64,000 bases of DNA from Phytoactinopolyspora halotolerans (GCF_010550675.1 NZ_JAAGOA010000005.1:107514-171513), one strand, 5' to 3'; counted from the first letter of the stretch, positions 1-16,657 are shown. Made by a program: numbers and translations. Notes: generated by a model from the sequence alone, not told the origin.

Positions 1-795
1 CATCTCGATACCGGTCACCGTGGTCTTCTGAGCGGCACCCTCACGGATCCCGACCAGCTCGACCTCCTGGTTGACGTTGAGGACACCACGCTCGACGCGG
101 CCCGTGACGACGGTTCCGCGGCCGGTGATGGTGAAGACGTCCTCGATCGGCATCAGGAACGGCTTGTCCGCGTCCCGCACCGGGTCCGGCACGTTCTCGT
201 CGACGGCCTCCATGAGGTCCTCGACCGTCTTGACCCACTCCGGGTCGCCCTCGAGCGCCTTCAGCGCCGAGACCTTGATGACCGGTACGTCGTCGCCGGG
301 GAACTCGTACTCCGTGAGCAGCTCCCGGACCTCCAGCTCGACGAGCTCGAGGATCTCCTCGTCGTCGACCATGTCGGCCTTGTTCAGCGCCACCAGAATG
401 TACGGCACGCCCACCTGACGGGCGAGCAGCACGTGCTCCTTGGTCTGCGGCATCGGGCCGTCCGTCGCCGCGACCACCAGGATGGCGCCGTCCATCTGCG
501 CCGCACCGGTGATCATGTTCTTGATGTAGTCGGCGTGCCCAGGAGCGTCGACGTGCGCGTAGTGGCGCTTGTCGGTCTGGTACTCGACGTGCGCGATGTT
601 GATCGTGATACCGCGCTGCTTCTCTTCCGGAGCCTTGTCGATGTCGTCGAACGGCATCGCCTCGTTCAGGTCCGGGAACTTCTCGTGCAGGACCTTGGTG
701 ATCGCCGCCGTCAGGGTGGTCTTGCCATGGTCGACGTGACCGATGGTGCCGATATTGACGTGCGGCTTGGTCCGCTCGAACTTCGCCTTAGCCAC
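1..795 (-). CDS. tuf: Elongation factor Tu, 3' end outside window
   Basis: EF-Tu is the GTPase that delivers aminoacyl-tRNA to the ribosome. Only the first 265 codons are present; the family is about 397 residues, so most of domain 2 and all of domain 3 lie beyond position 1. The GTG start gives the usual N-terminus [16 protein letters not shown]. The P-loop GHVDHGKT is at residues 19-26, an NKAD guanine-specificity motif is near residue 140, and the visible end ([13 protein letters not shown] onward) enters domain 2. A GGAGAGG ribosome binding site lies about 9 bases before the GTG. It is the last gene of the str operon rpsL-rpsG-fusA-tuf, 118 bases after fusA. Confidence 0.97.
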   Translation of the reverse strand, partial: MAKAKFERTKPHVNIGTIGHVDHGKTTLTAAITKVLHEKFPDLNEAMPFDDIDKAPEEKQRGITINIAHVEYQTDKRHYAHVDAPGHADYIKNMITGAAQMDGAILVVAATDGPMPQTKEHVLLARQVGVPYILVALNKADMVDDEEILELVELEVRELLTEYEFPGDDVPVIKVSALKALEGDPEWVKTVEDLMEAVDENVPDPVRDADKPFLMPIEDVFTITGRGTVVTGRVERGVLNVNQEVELVGIREGAAQKTTVTGIEM

Positions 796-913
796 TGTAG
801 GGTCCTCTCCGTATCTAGGACTCGTAAGGTTGACGTTTAGCCGGTGGTGCTCGGCTGTTGTGTTGTCGGGGGTCGGGTCACGCCACCCGAGGCGAGACTA
901 CCGGTTGGTGCCG

Positions 914-3019
914 TTACTCTCCTCGAGCTTTCTTGATGATCTCTTCCGCCACGTTCTTCGGAACCTCGGCGTAAGAGTCGAACTGCATCGAGTAGTTCGC
1001 CCGACCCTGGGTCTTGCTGCGGAGGTCACCGACATAGCCGAACATCTCCGACAGCGGGACCAGCGCCTTGATGACGCGCTGGCCAGCACGCTCCTCCATG
1101 GCTTGAACTTGACCACGGCGGGAGTTGATGTCGCCGATGACGTCACCCATGTACTCCTCGGGCGTCGACACCTCTACGGCGAACATCGGCTCGAGCAGCA
1201 CGGGATCAGCCCGTCGAGCGGCCTCCTTGAAGGCCATCGAGCCTGCGATCTTGAAGGCCAGCTCCGACGAGTCGACGTCGTGGTAGGCGCCGTCCTGAAG
1301 CGTCACCTTGACGTCGACCAGCGGGTAACCGGCGACGACACCGAATTCCATCGCTTCCTGGCAGCCCTCGTCCACCGCCGGGATGTACTCGCGCGGGATC
1401 CGGCCACCGGTGATGTTGTTGACGAACTCGTAGCCGCCGTCACCCTCGCCACCGGTGGGCTCGATGTCGATGATCACCCGACCGAACTGACCGGAGCCGC
1501 CGGTCTGCTTCTTGTGGGTGTACTCGATCTTCTCCACCTTGCGGCGGATGGTCTCCCGGTACGCCACCTGCGGCTTACCGACGTTCGCCTCGACCTTGAA
1601 CTCACGCTTCATCCGGTCGACCAGCACCTCGAGGTGCAGCTCGCCCATCCCGGAGATCACGGTCTGCCCGGTCTCTTCGTCCGTGCGCACCTGGAACGTC
1701 GGGTCCTCCTCGGCCAGCCGCTGGATAGCCGTGGAGAGCTTGTCCTGATCACTCTTGGTCTTCGGCTCGATCGCCACGTGGATCACCGGCGCCGGGAACT
1801 TCATCGACTCCAGGATCACCGGGTTCTGCGAGTCCGACAGCGTGTCGCCGGTCGTGGTGTTCTTCAACCCCATGACGGCGACGATCTGCCCGGCGCTGGC
1901 CTTCTCGATCTCCTCACGCTTGTTCGCGTGCATCCGGTAGATCTTGCCGATGCGCTCACGGTGTCCCTTGGTGCTGTTCAGTACCTGGGTACCCGTGGTC
2001 AACGTGCCGGAGTAGACCCGCAGGAAGGTGAGCTTTCCGAGGTGTGGGTCCGACATGATCTTGAACGCCAGCGTGGACAGCGGAGCGTCCTCATCCGGGT
2101 CACGAGTGATGATCTCTTCCTCGTTGCCCACCGGGTGTCCCTCGACCGCGCCCGCGTCGAGCGGCGACGGGAGGTAGCGGATGACCGCATCGAGCATCGG
2201 CTGGACGCCCTTGTTCTTGAACGCCGAACCGCACAGCACCGGAGTGATCGCGTTGTTGATGGTGGCGCGCCGGATGGCGGCGATCAGCTCTTCCTCCGAG
2301 GGCTCCTTGCCCTCCAGGTAGAGCTCCATCATCGCGTCGTCGTTCTCCGCGATGGTCTCCAGCAGCTTGTCCCGGTACTCGGCCGCCGCCTCGGTGTGGG
2401 TGTCCGGGATGTCGACGGTGTCGTACATCTCACCCAGCGGCGTCTCGGCAGACCAGATCAGCGCCTTCATGCCGACCAGGTCCACCAGACCACGGAAGTC
2501 GGCCTCGGCGCCGATCGGCAGCTGCAGGACGAGCGGGGTGGCGTTCAGCCGGGACACGATCATGTCCACACAGCGATGGAACTCCGCCCCGGTGCGGTCG
2601 AGCTTGTTGACGAAACAGATCCGCGGGACGCCGTACTTGTCGGCCTGATGCCACACGGTCTCGGACTGCGGCTCGACGCCGGCCACGCCGTCGAATACGG
2701 CGACCGCTCCGTCCAGCACGCGCAGGTTCCGCTCGACCTCGACGGTGAAATCGACGTGACCCGGGGTGTCGATGATGTTGATGGTGTGGTCTTCCCACTG
2801 GCAGGTGGTAGCAGCCGAGGTGATGGTGATACCCCGCTCCTGCTCCTGCTCCATCCAGTCCATCGTGGCCGCGCCGTCGTGGACCTCACCGATCTTGTAG
2901 TTGATACCGGTGTAGAAGAGAATCCGCTCGGTTGTTGTCGTCTTGCCCGCATCGATATGCGCCATGATCCCGATGTTGCGGACCTTGGCCAGGTCGATCG
3001 CGCGAAGGTCGGTCGCCAT
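914..3019 (-). CDS. fusA: Elongation factor G
   Basis: EF-G is the translocation GTPase, also used in ribosome recycling. At 701 residues it has the normal length. The P-loop AHIDAGKT is at residues 20-27, followed by DTPGHVDF near residue 86 and NKLDRTG near 139, so the G domain is intact. The C-terminal part ends in the usual domain V, with [18 protein letters not shown]. The ATG follows an AGGAAGA site. It lies 38 bases downstream of rpsG and upstream of tuf in the str operon. Only one EF-G is seen here, and nothing suggests a specialised paralogue. Confidence 0.99.
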   Translation of the reverse strand: MATDLRAIDLAKVRNIGIMAHIDAGKTTTTERILFYTGINYKIGEVHDGAATMDWMEQEQERGITITSAATTCQWEDHTINIIDTPGHVDFTVEVERNLRVLDGAVAVFDGVAGVEPQSETVWHQADKYGVPRICFVNKLDRTGAEFHRCVDMIVSRLNATPLVLQLPIGAEADFRGLVDLVGMKALIWSAETPLGEMYDTVDIPDTHTEAAAEYRDKLLETIAENDDAMMELYLEGKEPSEEELIAAIRRATINNAITPVLCGSAFKNKGVQPMLDAVIRYLPSPLDAGAVEGHPVGNEEEIITRDPDEDAPLSTLAFKIMSDPHLGKLTFLRVYSGTLTTGTQVLNSTKGHRERIGKIYRMHANKREEIEKASAGQIVAVMGLKNTTTGDTLSDSQNPVILESMKFPAPVIHVAIEPKTKSDQDKLSTAIQRLAEEDPTFQVRTDEETGQTVISGMGELHLEVLVDRMKREFKVEANVGKPQVAYRETIRRKVEKIEYTHKKQTGGSGQFGRVIIDIEPTGGEGDGGYEFVNNITGGRIPREYIPAVDEGCQEAMEFGVVAGYPLVDVKVTLQDGAYHDVDSSELAFKIAGSMAFKEAARRADPVLLEPMFAVEVSTPEEYMGDVIGDINSRRGQVQAMEERAGQRVIKALVPLSEMFGYVGDLRSKTQGRANYSMQFDSYAEVPKNVAEEIIKKARGE

Positions 3020-3057
3020 GTCTCGTATACGTCTTCCTGCGTCAGAGCCGAACGTGA

Positions 3058-3528
3058 CTACCAGCGGTAGTGGGCGAAGGCCTTGTTCGACTCGGCCATC
3101 TTGTGGGTGTCCTCACGACGCTTCACACTGGCTCCGAGGCCGTTCGAAGCGTCGAGAATCTCGTTCATCAGTCGTTCGGTCATCGTCTTCTCCCGCCGAT
3201 CGCGCGCATAGCTGACCAGCCAGCGCAGCGCCAGCGTGGTGCTGCGGCCCGCACGCACCTCGACCGGGACCTGATAGGTGGCGCCACCGACTCGCCGGCT
3301 GCGCACCTCCAGCGTCGGCTTGACGTTGTCCAGCGCGCGCTTGAGCGTCACCACCGGGTCGGTGCCGGTCTTCTCCCGGCAGCCCTCCAGGGCGCCGTGC
3401 ACGATGCTCTCCGCGAGCGACTTCTTGCCGTCCACCAGCACCTTGTTCACCAGCTGGGTGACCAGGGGGGAGCCGTAAACGGGATCGACGACGAGCGGTC
3501 GCTTCGGAGCGGGACCCTTACGAGGCAT
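3058..3528 (-). CDS. rpsG: 30S ribosomal protein S7
   Basis: S7 nucleates assembly of the 30S head by binding 16S rRNA. The protein is 156 residues and runs from [11 protein letters not shown] to FAHYRW, the typical bacterial length and ends. The ATG shares one base with the rpsL stop (TGATG), so the two genes are probably translationally coupled. A longer open frame continues upstream but runs through rpsL in another frame and is not used. In E. coli S7 is the autoregulator of the str operon; whether that holds here cannot be seen. Confidence 0.99.
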   Translation of the reverse strand: MPRKGPAPKRPLVVDPVYGSPLVTQLVNKVLVDGKKSLAESIVHGALEGCREKTGTDPVVTLKRALDNVKPTLEVRSRRVGGATYQVPVEVRAGRSTTLALRWLVSYARDRREKTMTERLMNEILDASNGLGASVKRREDTHKMAESNKAFAHYRW

Positions 3529-3902
3529 CAGCTCTTCTCCTTCTTCGCGCCGTACCGGCTGCGCGCCTGCTTGCGGTTCTTCACGCCCTGGGTGTCGAGG
3601 GAGCCCCGGACGATCTTGTAACGAACACCGGGAAGGTCCCGGACCCGGCCCCCGCGGACCAGCACCATCGAGTGCTCCTGCAGGTTGTGACCGACGCCAG
3701 GGATGTACGCGGTGACCTCGATCTGGCTGGTCAGCTTCACGCGGGCAACCTTGCGCAGCGCCGAGTTCGGCTTCTTCGGCGTCGTCGTGTACACACGGGT
3801 GCACACACCGCGCCGCTGCGGACTGCCCTTGAGCGCGGGCGTCTTCTTCTTGGTGACCTTGTCCTGGCGGCCCTTGCGGACCAGCTGTTGGATCGTAGGC
3901 AC
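3528..3902 (-). CDS. rpsL: 30S ribosomal protein S12 with Arg88
   Basis: S12 lines the decoding centre. The GTG start gives [13 protein letters not shown] and a 124-residue protein, exactly the actinobacterial length; the open frame upstream of it is leader sequence. Lys43 ([12 protein letters not shown]) is wild type. Residue 88, in the loop [14 protein letters not shown], is Arg encoded by CGG at 3639-3641. Lys is the usual residue there, and K88R is a known streptomycin-resistance substitution. First gene of the str operon, with a candidate promoter and a structured leader of about 240 bases upstream. The last base of its stop is the first base of the rpsG start. Confidence 0.98.
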   Translation of the reverse strand: MPTIQQLVRKGRQDKVTKKKTPALKGSPQRRGVCTRVYTTTPKKPNSALRKVARVKLTSQIEVTAYIPGVGHNLQEHSMVLVRGGRVRDLPGVRYKIVRGSLDTQGVKNRKQARSRYGAKKEKS

Positions 3903-4231
3903 TACGTCTCCGTCATCCTCGTACGTCAGCCCGGGCTGTCTCCCGGATTTGTCGGCTATTCGTATCGACCTGCCGACCCGGCGCACGGCGCCGGGAACCA
4001 CCGAGGTCGTCGCGACCCCCGCGGTCGGGCGTGTCGCCCACCCCGGCACCCGCACCGCCCGGAACGGCCGACCGGTGTGGTTGATACTCAACGCCCTGCT
4101 CGCCTTGGGCAAGCGAGGCGGCCTGGAGAACTCCAGGCACGAAGAAAGAGACTACCCTCCAGGGCAGCCCCAGGTCAAAGCGAAGGCGCACTATGACGCC
4201 CTCGCCTTGACCTTACCACGCCCCACCCTAG
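3903..4231 (-). promoter_or_regulatory. str operon leader and candidate promoter
   Basis: This spacer between rpoC and rpsL holds no convincing gene. On the minus strand a TTGACC (4173-4178) and a TAGTCT (4149-4154) are 18 bases apart, a good primary-sigma promoter match, giving a leader of about 240 bases before rpsL. The leader contains a perfect 8-bp hairpin with a 2-base loop (4121-4138) and a second weak stem (CTCGC...GCGAG) near 4100-4120. These could form an operator for ribosomal-protein autoregulation, but that is inference. Confidence 0.45.
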
Positions 4232-4280
4232 TGATCATGAACATTAACCGTTCGCATAGCACGGCAAATGTTCATGATCA
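4232..4280. repeat. Palindromic repeat, copy 1, after rpoC
   Basis: An inverted repeat with perfect 13-bp outer arms (4232-4244 and 4268-4280), a partly decayed inner stem and the loop TCGCATAGC. It lies 13 bases beyond the rpoC stop. The same element occurs at 27305-27359 with the same loop and the same GGAGGG flank on one side. It may serve as the rpoC terminator hairpin, but there is no T-tract, so it may equally be a dispersed REP-like element. Confidence 0.8.
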
Positions 4281-4293
4281 TGGTGGAGGGGGG

Positions 4294-8205
<3,912 letters not shown>

Positions 8206-8359
8206 GTGAATCCTTCTCTCAGATCAGTCTGTTTTCGAAAGACGAGTTGTTCCGGGCCGCATCAGGATCCGGCCCGCGTGTCGCGCGAAGTGCCCGTGGA
8301 TCCCGGCCGCATACGCCGCGTCGCGCCGCATGTCCGGCCGGGGAACCACCGCACACTCC

Positions 8360-11827
<3,468 letters not shown>

Positions 11828-11895
11828 CAGGGGTCCTTCCGAGGGCACACGGTCGGATAAAGTCGATCAATGGGCTGCACGCAGACCCCTGCCCT

Positions 11896-11924
11896 GATCT
11901 ACGACAGGACAGTGGACAGCGCAA
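11896..11924 (-). promoter_or_regulatory. Candidate rpoB promoter
   Basis: On the minus strand TTGCGC (11919-11924) and TAGATC (11896-11901) are separated by 17 bases, a fair match to the primary-sigma consensus. Transcription would begin near 11889 and leave a leader of about 60 bases before the TTG start of rpoB. Confidence 0.35.
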
Positions 11925-12089
11925 AGTCGCAGTCTAGCCTACAAGGCTCACTGCTGTCGAGTGGCGGCCCATATCCGTTCCAGGACGCTCCCTATCGTGT
12001 CGTGACGCTGCAAGAAGGATCTCCCGGACGTATCGCTCACGTCAAGCTCGCCCCCTTCCGGCGCGTCGCGCTCCCCCACAGAAACACCA

Positions 12090-12117
12090 GCGCCCGGCGA
12101 CACGTGTCACCGGGCGC
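12090..12117 (-). terminator. Hairpin downstream of rplL (attenuator-like)
   Basis: A 28-base palindrome with 14-base arms and one mismatch (GCGCCCGG...CCGGGCGC ends). It lies about 110 bases after the rplL stop. There is no T-run on the minus strand, so it would be a pause or partial terminator, or an RNase processing site, rather than a classical intrinsic terminator. Confidence 0.45.
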
Positions 12118-12136
12118 CAGAGGCCTACCACACGAG

Positions 12137-12211
12137 GTGGGAAGGGACATTTCCCGGCCAGACTAGGCTCGCGCATCGGCGCGGGCGAGGCAGGGAAGTG
12201 TCCCTTCCCAC
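12137..12211 (-). promoter_or_regulatory. Long stem immediately after rplL
   Basis: Arms at 12137-12155 and 12193-12211 pair over 19 bases, with the first 13 perfect and one G-U further in. The enclosed sequence can form a smaller stem (GGCTCGCGC/GCGCGGGC). It begins 17 bases beyond the rplL stop and precedes a second hairpin. The arrangement suggests an RNA processing or attenuation element controlling read-through from rplL into rpoB. Confidence 0.5.
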
Positions 12212-12227
12212 TGATCGAGCGAACGGC

Positions 12228-12620
12228 TTACTTGACGGTGATGGTGGCGCCGGCGCCCTCGAGGGCTTCCTTCGCCTTGTCGGCCGTCTCCTTGTTGACC
12301 TTCTCCAGCAGCGGCTTCGGAGCGCCCTCGACCAGGTCCTTGGCCTCCTTCAGGCCGAGTGAGGTCAGACCACGGACCTCCTTGATGACCTGAATCTTCT
12401 TGTCGCCGGCGGACTCCAGGATGACGTCGAACTCATCCTGCTCGACCGCGGCCTCGGCCTCGCCGCCGCCCGCCGCGGGGGCGGCGCCGGCCGCCACGGC
12501 CACCGGGGCCGCGGCGGTGACCTCGAAGGTCTCCTCGAACTTCTTCACGAACTCAGAGAGCTCGATCAGGGACATCTCCTTGAACGCATCCAGGAGCTCA
12601 TCGGTGCTGAGCTTCGCCAT
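12228..12620 (-). CDS. rplL: 50S ribosomal protein L7/L12
   Basis: Stalk protein that recruits translational GTPases. It has 130 residues. The N-terminal dimerisation segment starts [21 protein letters not shown] hinge rich in Ala and Gly lies at about residues 38-58, and the C-terminal domain carries the GTPase-binding helix with [14 protein letters not shown]. The ATG has an AAAGGAA site 8 bases upstream; the open frame continues further upstream but without support. It is 68 bases downstream of rplJ in the same transcription unit. Confidence 0.98.
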   Translation of the reverse strand: MAKLSTDELLDAFKEMSLIELSEFVKKFEETFEVTAAAPVAVAAGAAPAAGGGEAEAAVEQDEFDVILESAGDKKIQVIKEVRGLTSLGLKEAKDLVEGAPKPLLEKVNKETADKAKEALEGAGATITVK

Positions 12621-12688
12621 GGTGGCGGTTCCTTTCTCGTGTTCGGCGTGGTGCCGGGGGTGGGGTATGGGTGGGTGTGAGACTTCGC

Positions 12689-13222
12689 TCACTCGGCAGC
12701 GTCGCCGCCGGCCTCGACCTTCTGCCGGAGCGCGTCGATCGCCCTCGCCGTCTGCGACAGCGGTGCCGCGAACAGCGAAACGGCGTTCTGCATGGACGCC
12801 TTCATCGCGCCCGCCATCTTGGCGAGCAGAACCTCACGCGACTCGAGATCGGCGAGCTTCTTGATGTCATCCGATGTCATCGGGGCGCCCTCGAACAGGC
12901 CACCCTTCACGGTGAGCACCGGATGAGTCTTGGCGAAGTCACGCAGCCCCTTGGCCACCTCGACCGCGTCACCCTTGACGAAGGCGATGGCCGACGGACC
13001 GACGAGGTGCTCGTCCAGTCCTTCGATCCCCGCTTCCTTGGCGGCGAGCTTGGTCAGCGTGTTCTTCACTACGGCGTACGACGCGTTCCCGCTGAGCGAT
13101 CGACGGAGCTCGGTGATCTCTTTGACCGAGAGACCGCGATACTCGGTCAGCACGACGGCAGAGGAGGTACGGAACTCCTCGGCCAGTTCGGCGACCGCGG
13201 CTGCCTTGTCAGGCCTCGCCAT
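12689..13222 (-). CDS. rplJ: 50S ribosomal protein L10
   Basis: Base of the L12 stalk; anchors L12 dimers to the ribosome. The protein is 177 residues ([20 protein letters not shown] to the acidic GGDAAE tail), normal for the family. The ATG has an AAGGAGT site close upstream. The L10-L12 complex usually represses its own mRNA through a 5' leader, and a matching structured leader ending in a hairpin plus T-run is visible just upstream. It starts the rplJL unit, separated from rplA by a non-ribosomal hydrolase gene. Confidence 0.98.
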   Translation of the reverse strand: MARPDKAAAVAELAEEFRTSSAVVLTEYRGLSVKEITELRRSLSGNASYAVVKNTLTKLAAKEAGIEGLDEHLVGPSAIAFVKGDAVEVAKGLRDFAKTHPVLTVKGGLFEGAPMTSDDIKKLADLESREVLLAKMAGAMKASMQNAVSLFAAPLSQTARAIDALRQKVEAGGDAAE

Positions 13223-13306
13223 GGGACTCCTTATGACGCACGGACGGGGTTTGTCATCACCGCAGACCGCCCGTCGGGCACTCGGGTCCCGTCGGATCCA
13301 CACCAC

Positions 13307-13446
13307 AAAAAACGCCCCGGCGCAGGGCACGGGGCGTCGGCCGTGTCATCAAGCACAGCCGTCGTCACACATACACCTGCGCGGGCCGCCCACGTATGTG
13401 GAACCTTCGTCACGCCTTACGGCGCGAGACCGGCGGTCTTCGGCAA
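13307..13446 (-). ncRNA. L10 leader (rplJL autoregulatory element)
   Basis: Minus-strand leader of rplJ. It contains GCCGAAGACCGCCGGTC followed by GCCGTAAGGC, which resembles the conserved core of the L10 leader family as I recall it from other actinobacteria. It ends in an 8-bp stem (ACGCCCCG/CGGGGCGT, 13312-13337) followed by six T residues, a good intrinsic attenuator 85 bases before the rplJ ATG. Binding of L10-L12 to the upstream part would control rplJL; the assignment rests on position and motif similarity. Confidence 0.6.
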
Positions 13447-13452
13447 CGACTA

Positions 13453-13482
13453 ATCTTACGGGCACATCCCGCCCATCGCCAA
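13453..13482 (-). promoter_or_regulatory. Candidate rplJ promoter
   Basis: On the minus strand TTGGCG (13477-13482) and TAAGAT (13453-13458) are 18 bases apart. Transcription would start near 13446, just before the L10 leader motif, which supports the placement. The remaining bases up to the hydrolase stop at 13565 show no gene. Confidence 0.45.
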
Positions 13483-13564
13483 ACCGTCGTCGTCGCTCGT
13501 GCCCGTCGTCGAGATGCGAGAGACGAGGAGAGGAATCTTCCAGCCGCGTCTGGCTCTCCCAGCC

Positions 13565-15340
13565 TTACCAGAGCCGGTCCTCGTCCTCCATGTCGAACGA
13601 CTGCACCATCTCGCGCAACTGGTCCAGCTTGTCCTCGGACCAGTCCCGTTCCGGCGGTGCCACCATGAGCCAGGCGTCGACGAGCTCTCCGCCGTAGTTG
13701 TGCGCGTGCCCCACCGGCATCAGCGCCGACACCGCCATGTCCGCCGTCAGCTGCCAGAACGTGACGAACGGATACCAGTTGAAGTGCGGCAGCACATCCG
13801 GTCCGCGCTCCTCGCGCATCCAATCAGGCCGCGACCAGATCAGCTCGGGCGACCAGAACGCGACCGGATCCGAGGAGTGCTGCAGGAAGAGTACCCGTGG
13901 GTGTCGCCAGCCGGAGGTGTCCAACGGCTCCTGCCAGCCACCCCAGAAGCGGACCGTCTCGCCGCCTTGATACGACGGCAGCCGTTCCGGCGATCCCGGG
14001 TCCCGGTTCTCGGTGAACTCCTCGCGGAACGGATGCCAGTCCGGCGATCCTACCCAGAGCGCACCGTCCACCTCGCTGGTCAGCTCATCCAGATCGTCGA
14101 ACGCGGCCGCGCTGCCCACCGCGCCGAAGCTCTCACCGTAGACGATGAGTTCGGGCCTGGAGTCGCTGTCCAGCCTGGACCAATGCTCGTGGACCGCGTC
14201 GAACAGTTCCTGCCCGGCGATATCGACCTGTTCACGTTCAGCCAGGAACGACAGCCAGCTGGGCAGGTACGAATACTGCATCGACACGATCGCCGTGTCG
14301 CCGTTGTACAGATACTCGAGCGCGTCGGCGGCCGCGCCGTCCACCCAGCCGGTCCCGGTCGCCGTCACCACCACGAGCACGTCGCGGTCGAAACCGCCGG
14401 CCCGCTCCAGTTCGCGAACCGCCAGCGACGCCTGTCCGGCCGGCGTCTCCGCGGATTCGGTCCCCACATAGGTGCGGACCGGATCCAGCGCAGGCCGTCC
14501 GCTGAACGCCTCGATCTCCTCCGCGTCGGGGCCTTCCGCGATGAACTCACGGCCCTTGCGTCCAAGCGATTCCCAGCTGACCAAAGAACCCGGCCCGCCC
14601 GAGTGCGTGCCGATGTCCGGTGGACGTTCACCCGCGATCGTCTCCTGGTTGACCGCAGCGAACGCGCTGTTCGCCACGGACAGCATCCACGGATAGAACA
14701 ACCCGGTCCAGGACCAGATCACAATTCCGGCCACCAGGACGGCGGACACCACGACGGCGAGTTGTACCGGTATCCATCGGGCCAGAAAGGCACCCAGGCG
14801 GCGAGAGGCGCCACGCAACACCCGGCCGACGGCGAGGAAACCGATGAACAGCAAGAAGGCGACGAGCAGGATGAGCACGTAGTGGTACAGCCGCGGGCTG
14901 TCCACGTCCATCAGCTCGCGCAGATCACTCTGCCAACGCGCCGAACCGGCCATATACCAGGCCGCCGACAACGTAGCGGCGACGCCGAACACGGACCAGC
15001 CCGTCGCCACGGTCTGCCGGGACAGCGGCCGGCCACGACGAGCCCTCCGCACGATCAGCCGCGCCAGGACACCGATCAACGCGCCGATGGCGTAACCGAC
15101 GGTGGCCGTCACGCCGGTCACCAGGGCTTGGTAATACCACGTGCGCGGCAACAACGACGGAGTAAGCGACCAGCAGAAGAAGAACGTCCCGACCAGCGAT
15201 CCGGTGAAATCCAGCCGCAGCCAGCCGATGAGCCGTCCCAGCACCGGCACCCGCCGTACCGCGGCCATCCGACGTTGCACGGCGGGCAGCCGACGGCGAA
15301 GCGGCGCGGAGCGCTCGACCAGGGTGGCCATCACCGACAT
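13565..15340 (-). CDS. Membrane alpha/beta hydrolase (Abhydrolase_9 type)
   Basis: A 591-residue protein with an N-terminal membrane region (hydrophobic segments near residues 45-65, 75-95, 110-130, 155-175 and 195-220) followed by a large domain. The nucleophile elbow GESFGAVGS lies near residues 401-409 with Ser as candidate nucleophile, and a GHAHNYGGE segment near 546 may carry the catalytic His. This layout matches the actinobacterial family with Abhydrolase_9 N- and C-terminal domains; substrate unknown, lipid or ester hydrolysis at the membrane is likely. It sits between rplA and rplJ on the same strand, a slot known to hold unrelated genes in other actinobacteria, so a ribosomal role is not implied. 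Confidence 0.85.
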   Translation of the reverse strand: MSVMATLVERSAPLRRRLPAVQRRMAAVRRVPVLGRLIGWLRLDFTGSLVGTFFFCWSLTPSLLPRTWYYQALVTGVTATVGYAIGALIGVLARLIVRRARRGRPLSRQTVATGWSVFGVAATLSAAWYMAGSARWQSDLRELMDVDSPRLYHYVLILLVAFLLFIGFLAVGRVLRGASRRLGAFLARWIPVQLAVVVSAVLVAGIVIWSWTGLFYPWMLSVANSAFAAVNQETIAGERPPDIGTHSGGPGSLVSWESLGRKGREFIAEGPDAEEIEAFSGRPALDPVRTYVGTESAETPAGQASLAVRELERAGGFDRDVLVVVTATGTGWVDGAAADALEYLYNGDTAIVSMQYSYLPSWLSFLAEREQVDIAGQELFDAVHEHWSRLDSDSRPELIVYGESFGAVGSAAAFDDLDELTSEVDGALWVGSPDWHPFREEFTENRDPGSPERLPSYQGGETVRFWGGWQEPLDTSGWRHPRVLFLQHSSDPVAFWSPELIWSRPDWMREERGPDVLPHFNWYPFVTFWQLTADMAVSALMPVGHAHNYGGELVDAWLMVAPPERDWSEDKLDQLREMVQSFDMEDEDRLW

Positions 15341-15412
15341 CGCCGCGTATCCCCGCTTAACGATCCAGCCGCGACATCCGTCCTCGACGGCGCCGCGGCT
15401 GGATCGGATCTG

Positions 15413-16123
15413 TCATGCCCGCGCAGACTCAGCCGCGCGAATCTTGCTCGGGTCGACCGGAACGCCGGGACCCATGGTGGAGGTCAGCGTCGCCTTCTTG
15501 ATGTAGCGACCCTTCGACGACGACGGCTTCAGACGGTTGATCTCGTCCAGCGCCGCGGAGTAGTTCTCCAGCAGCGCGTCTTCCGTGAACGACGTCTTTC
15601 CGATGATGAAGTGCAGGTTGGCATGGCGGTCCACCCTGAACTCGATCTTTCCGCCCTTGATGTCGGAAACGGCCTTCGCGACGTCAACGGTGACGGTTCC
15701 GGTCTTCGGGTTCGGCATCAGGCCACGCGGACCGAGCACTCGTCCAAGGCGTCCGACCTTGCCCATCAGATCCGGTGTGGCAACCACCGCGTCGAAGTCC
15801 AGGCGCCCACCCTGAACCTCTTCGATGAGTTCGTCCCCGCCGACGATATCCGCACCGGCATCGGTCGCTTCCTGCGCCTTCGGCCCCACGGCGAAGACCA
15901 GGACCCGAGCGGTCTTGCCGGTGCCGTGCGGCAGGTTGACGGTGCCGCGAACCATCTCGTCCGCCTTGCGGGGGTCGACGCCCAGCCGCAGAGCAACCTC
16001 GACGGTCGCGTCATACTTCGTGGAGCTGGTCTCCTTGACCAGCTGGACCGCCTCGGCAGCCGAGTAGAGCCGGCTCCGGTCGATCTTCTCAGCTGCGGCG
16101 CGGTACGCCTTGCTGCGCTTCAT
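15413..16123 (-). CDS. rplA: 50S ribosomal protein L1
   Basis: L1 forms the mobile stalk at the E site and often represses its own rplK-rplA mRNA. It has 236 residues, starting [17 protein letters not shown], with the signature region [15 protein letters not shown] around residues 130-144. The ATG has a GAGGAGAG site 6 bases upstream. It is 105 bases downstream of rplK. No unusual features. Confidence 0.98.
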   Translation of the reverse strand: MKRSKAYRAAAEKIDRSRLYSAAEAVQLVKETSSTKYDATVEVALRLGVDPRKADEMVRGTVNLPHGTGKTARVLVFAVGPKAQEATDAGADIVGGDELIEEVQGGRLDFDAVVATPDLMGKVGRLGRVLGPRGLMPNPKTGTVTVDVAKAVSDIKGGKIEFRVDRHANLHFIIGKTSFTEDALLENYSAALDEINRLKPSSSKGRYIKKATLTSTMGPGVPVDPSKIRAAESARA

Positions 16124-16228
16124 GTTCTCTCTCCTCGCTATGGTTCAGGAGTCGTGGTACGGGCCAGCGCTGCCCTTCCACATGTCTCACGTCGCCCGCT
16201 GTACAGCTCTCGCTGCCGGGCCTGGGTT

Positions 16229-16657
16229 CTACTGGACGTTGACGCCCATCTGACGGGCCGTGCCGGCGATGATCTTCTCCGCCGAGTCCAAGTCATTGGC
16301 GTTGAGGTCCGGCATCTTCTGCTCGGCGATGGCGCGCACCTGGTCACGCGTGATGGTAGCGACCTTCGCACGGTGCGGCTCACCGGAGCCCTTCTCGACA
16401 CCGGCGGCCTTGAGGATGAGCTTCGCCGCCGGCGGCGTCTTGGTGACGAACGTGAACGACCGGTCTTCGTACACGGTGATCTCGACCGGTACCACGTCGC
16501 CCCGCTGGGCCTCGGTGGCGGCGTTGTACGCCTTGCAGAACTCCATGATGTTGACGCCGTGCTGACCCAATGCGGGTCCCACCGGCGGCGCGGGCGTCGC
16601 CTGACCGGCCTGAATCTGGAGCTTGATCAGGCCTGCGACTTTCTTTTTCGCGGGCAT
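16229..16657 (-). CDS. rplK: 50S ribosomal protein L11
   Basis: L11 forms part of the GTPase-associated centre and is the contact point for thiopeptides and RelA. It has 142 residues. The N-terminal segment [19 protein letters not shown] carries the prolines of the thiostrepton-binding linker (P22, P25 and neighbours), unaltered. A GAGGAAAG ribosome binding site precedes the ATG. It lies 90 bases downstream of nusG and is followed by rplA. Confidence 0.98.
   Translation of the reverse strand: MPAKKKVAGLIKLQIQAGQATPAPPVGPALGQHGVNIMEFCKAYNAATEAQRGDVVPVEITVYEDRSFTFVTKTPPAAKLILKAAGVEKGSGEPHRAKVATITRDQVRAIAEQKMPDLNANDLDSAEKIIAGTARQMGVNVQ

Larger units (their letters stand above)
11828..12227 (-). 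other. rplL-rpoB intergenic leader region
   Basis: About 400 bases without a protein gene, lying downstream of rplL and upstream of rpoB on the minus strand. It contains two strong inverted repeats next to rplL and a promoter-like pair next to rpoB, both listed separately. Such spacers in other bacteria adjust rpoBC expression relative to rplJL by attenuation and internal promoters. The same role here is inferred. Confidence 0.6.

Noticed and set aside
743..3070. A 775-codon open frame opposite fusA
   Set aside because: Antisense shadow of fusA with no domain and no ribosome binding site; fusA itself is intact and certain.
8206..8359. Separate promoter or terminator between rpoB and rpoC
   Set aside because: Only a 7-bp stem (8253-8276) is visible and no convincing promoter; the two genes are probably one transcript.
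15341..15412. Terminator between rplA and the hydrolase gene
   Set aside because: A CGGCGCCGCGG-type inverted word is present near 15388-15402, but it is short and has no supporting tail; not strong enough to list.
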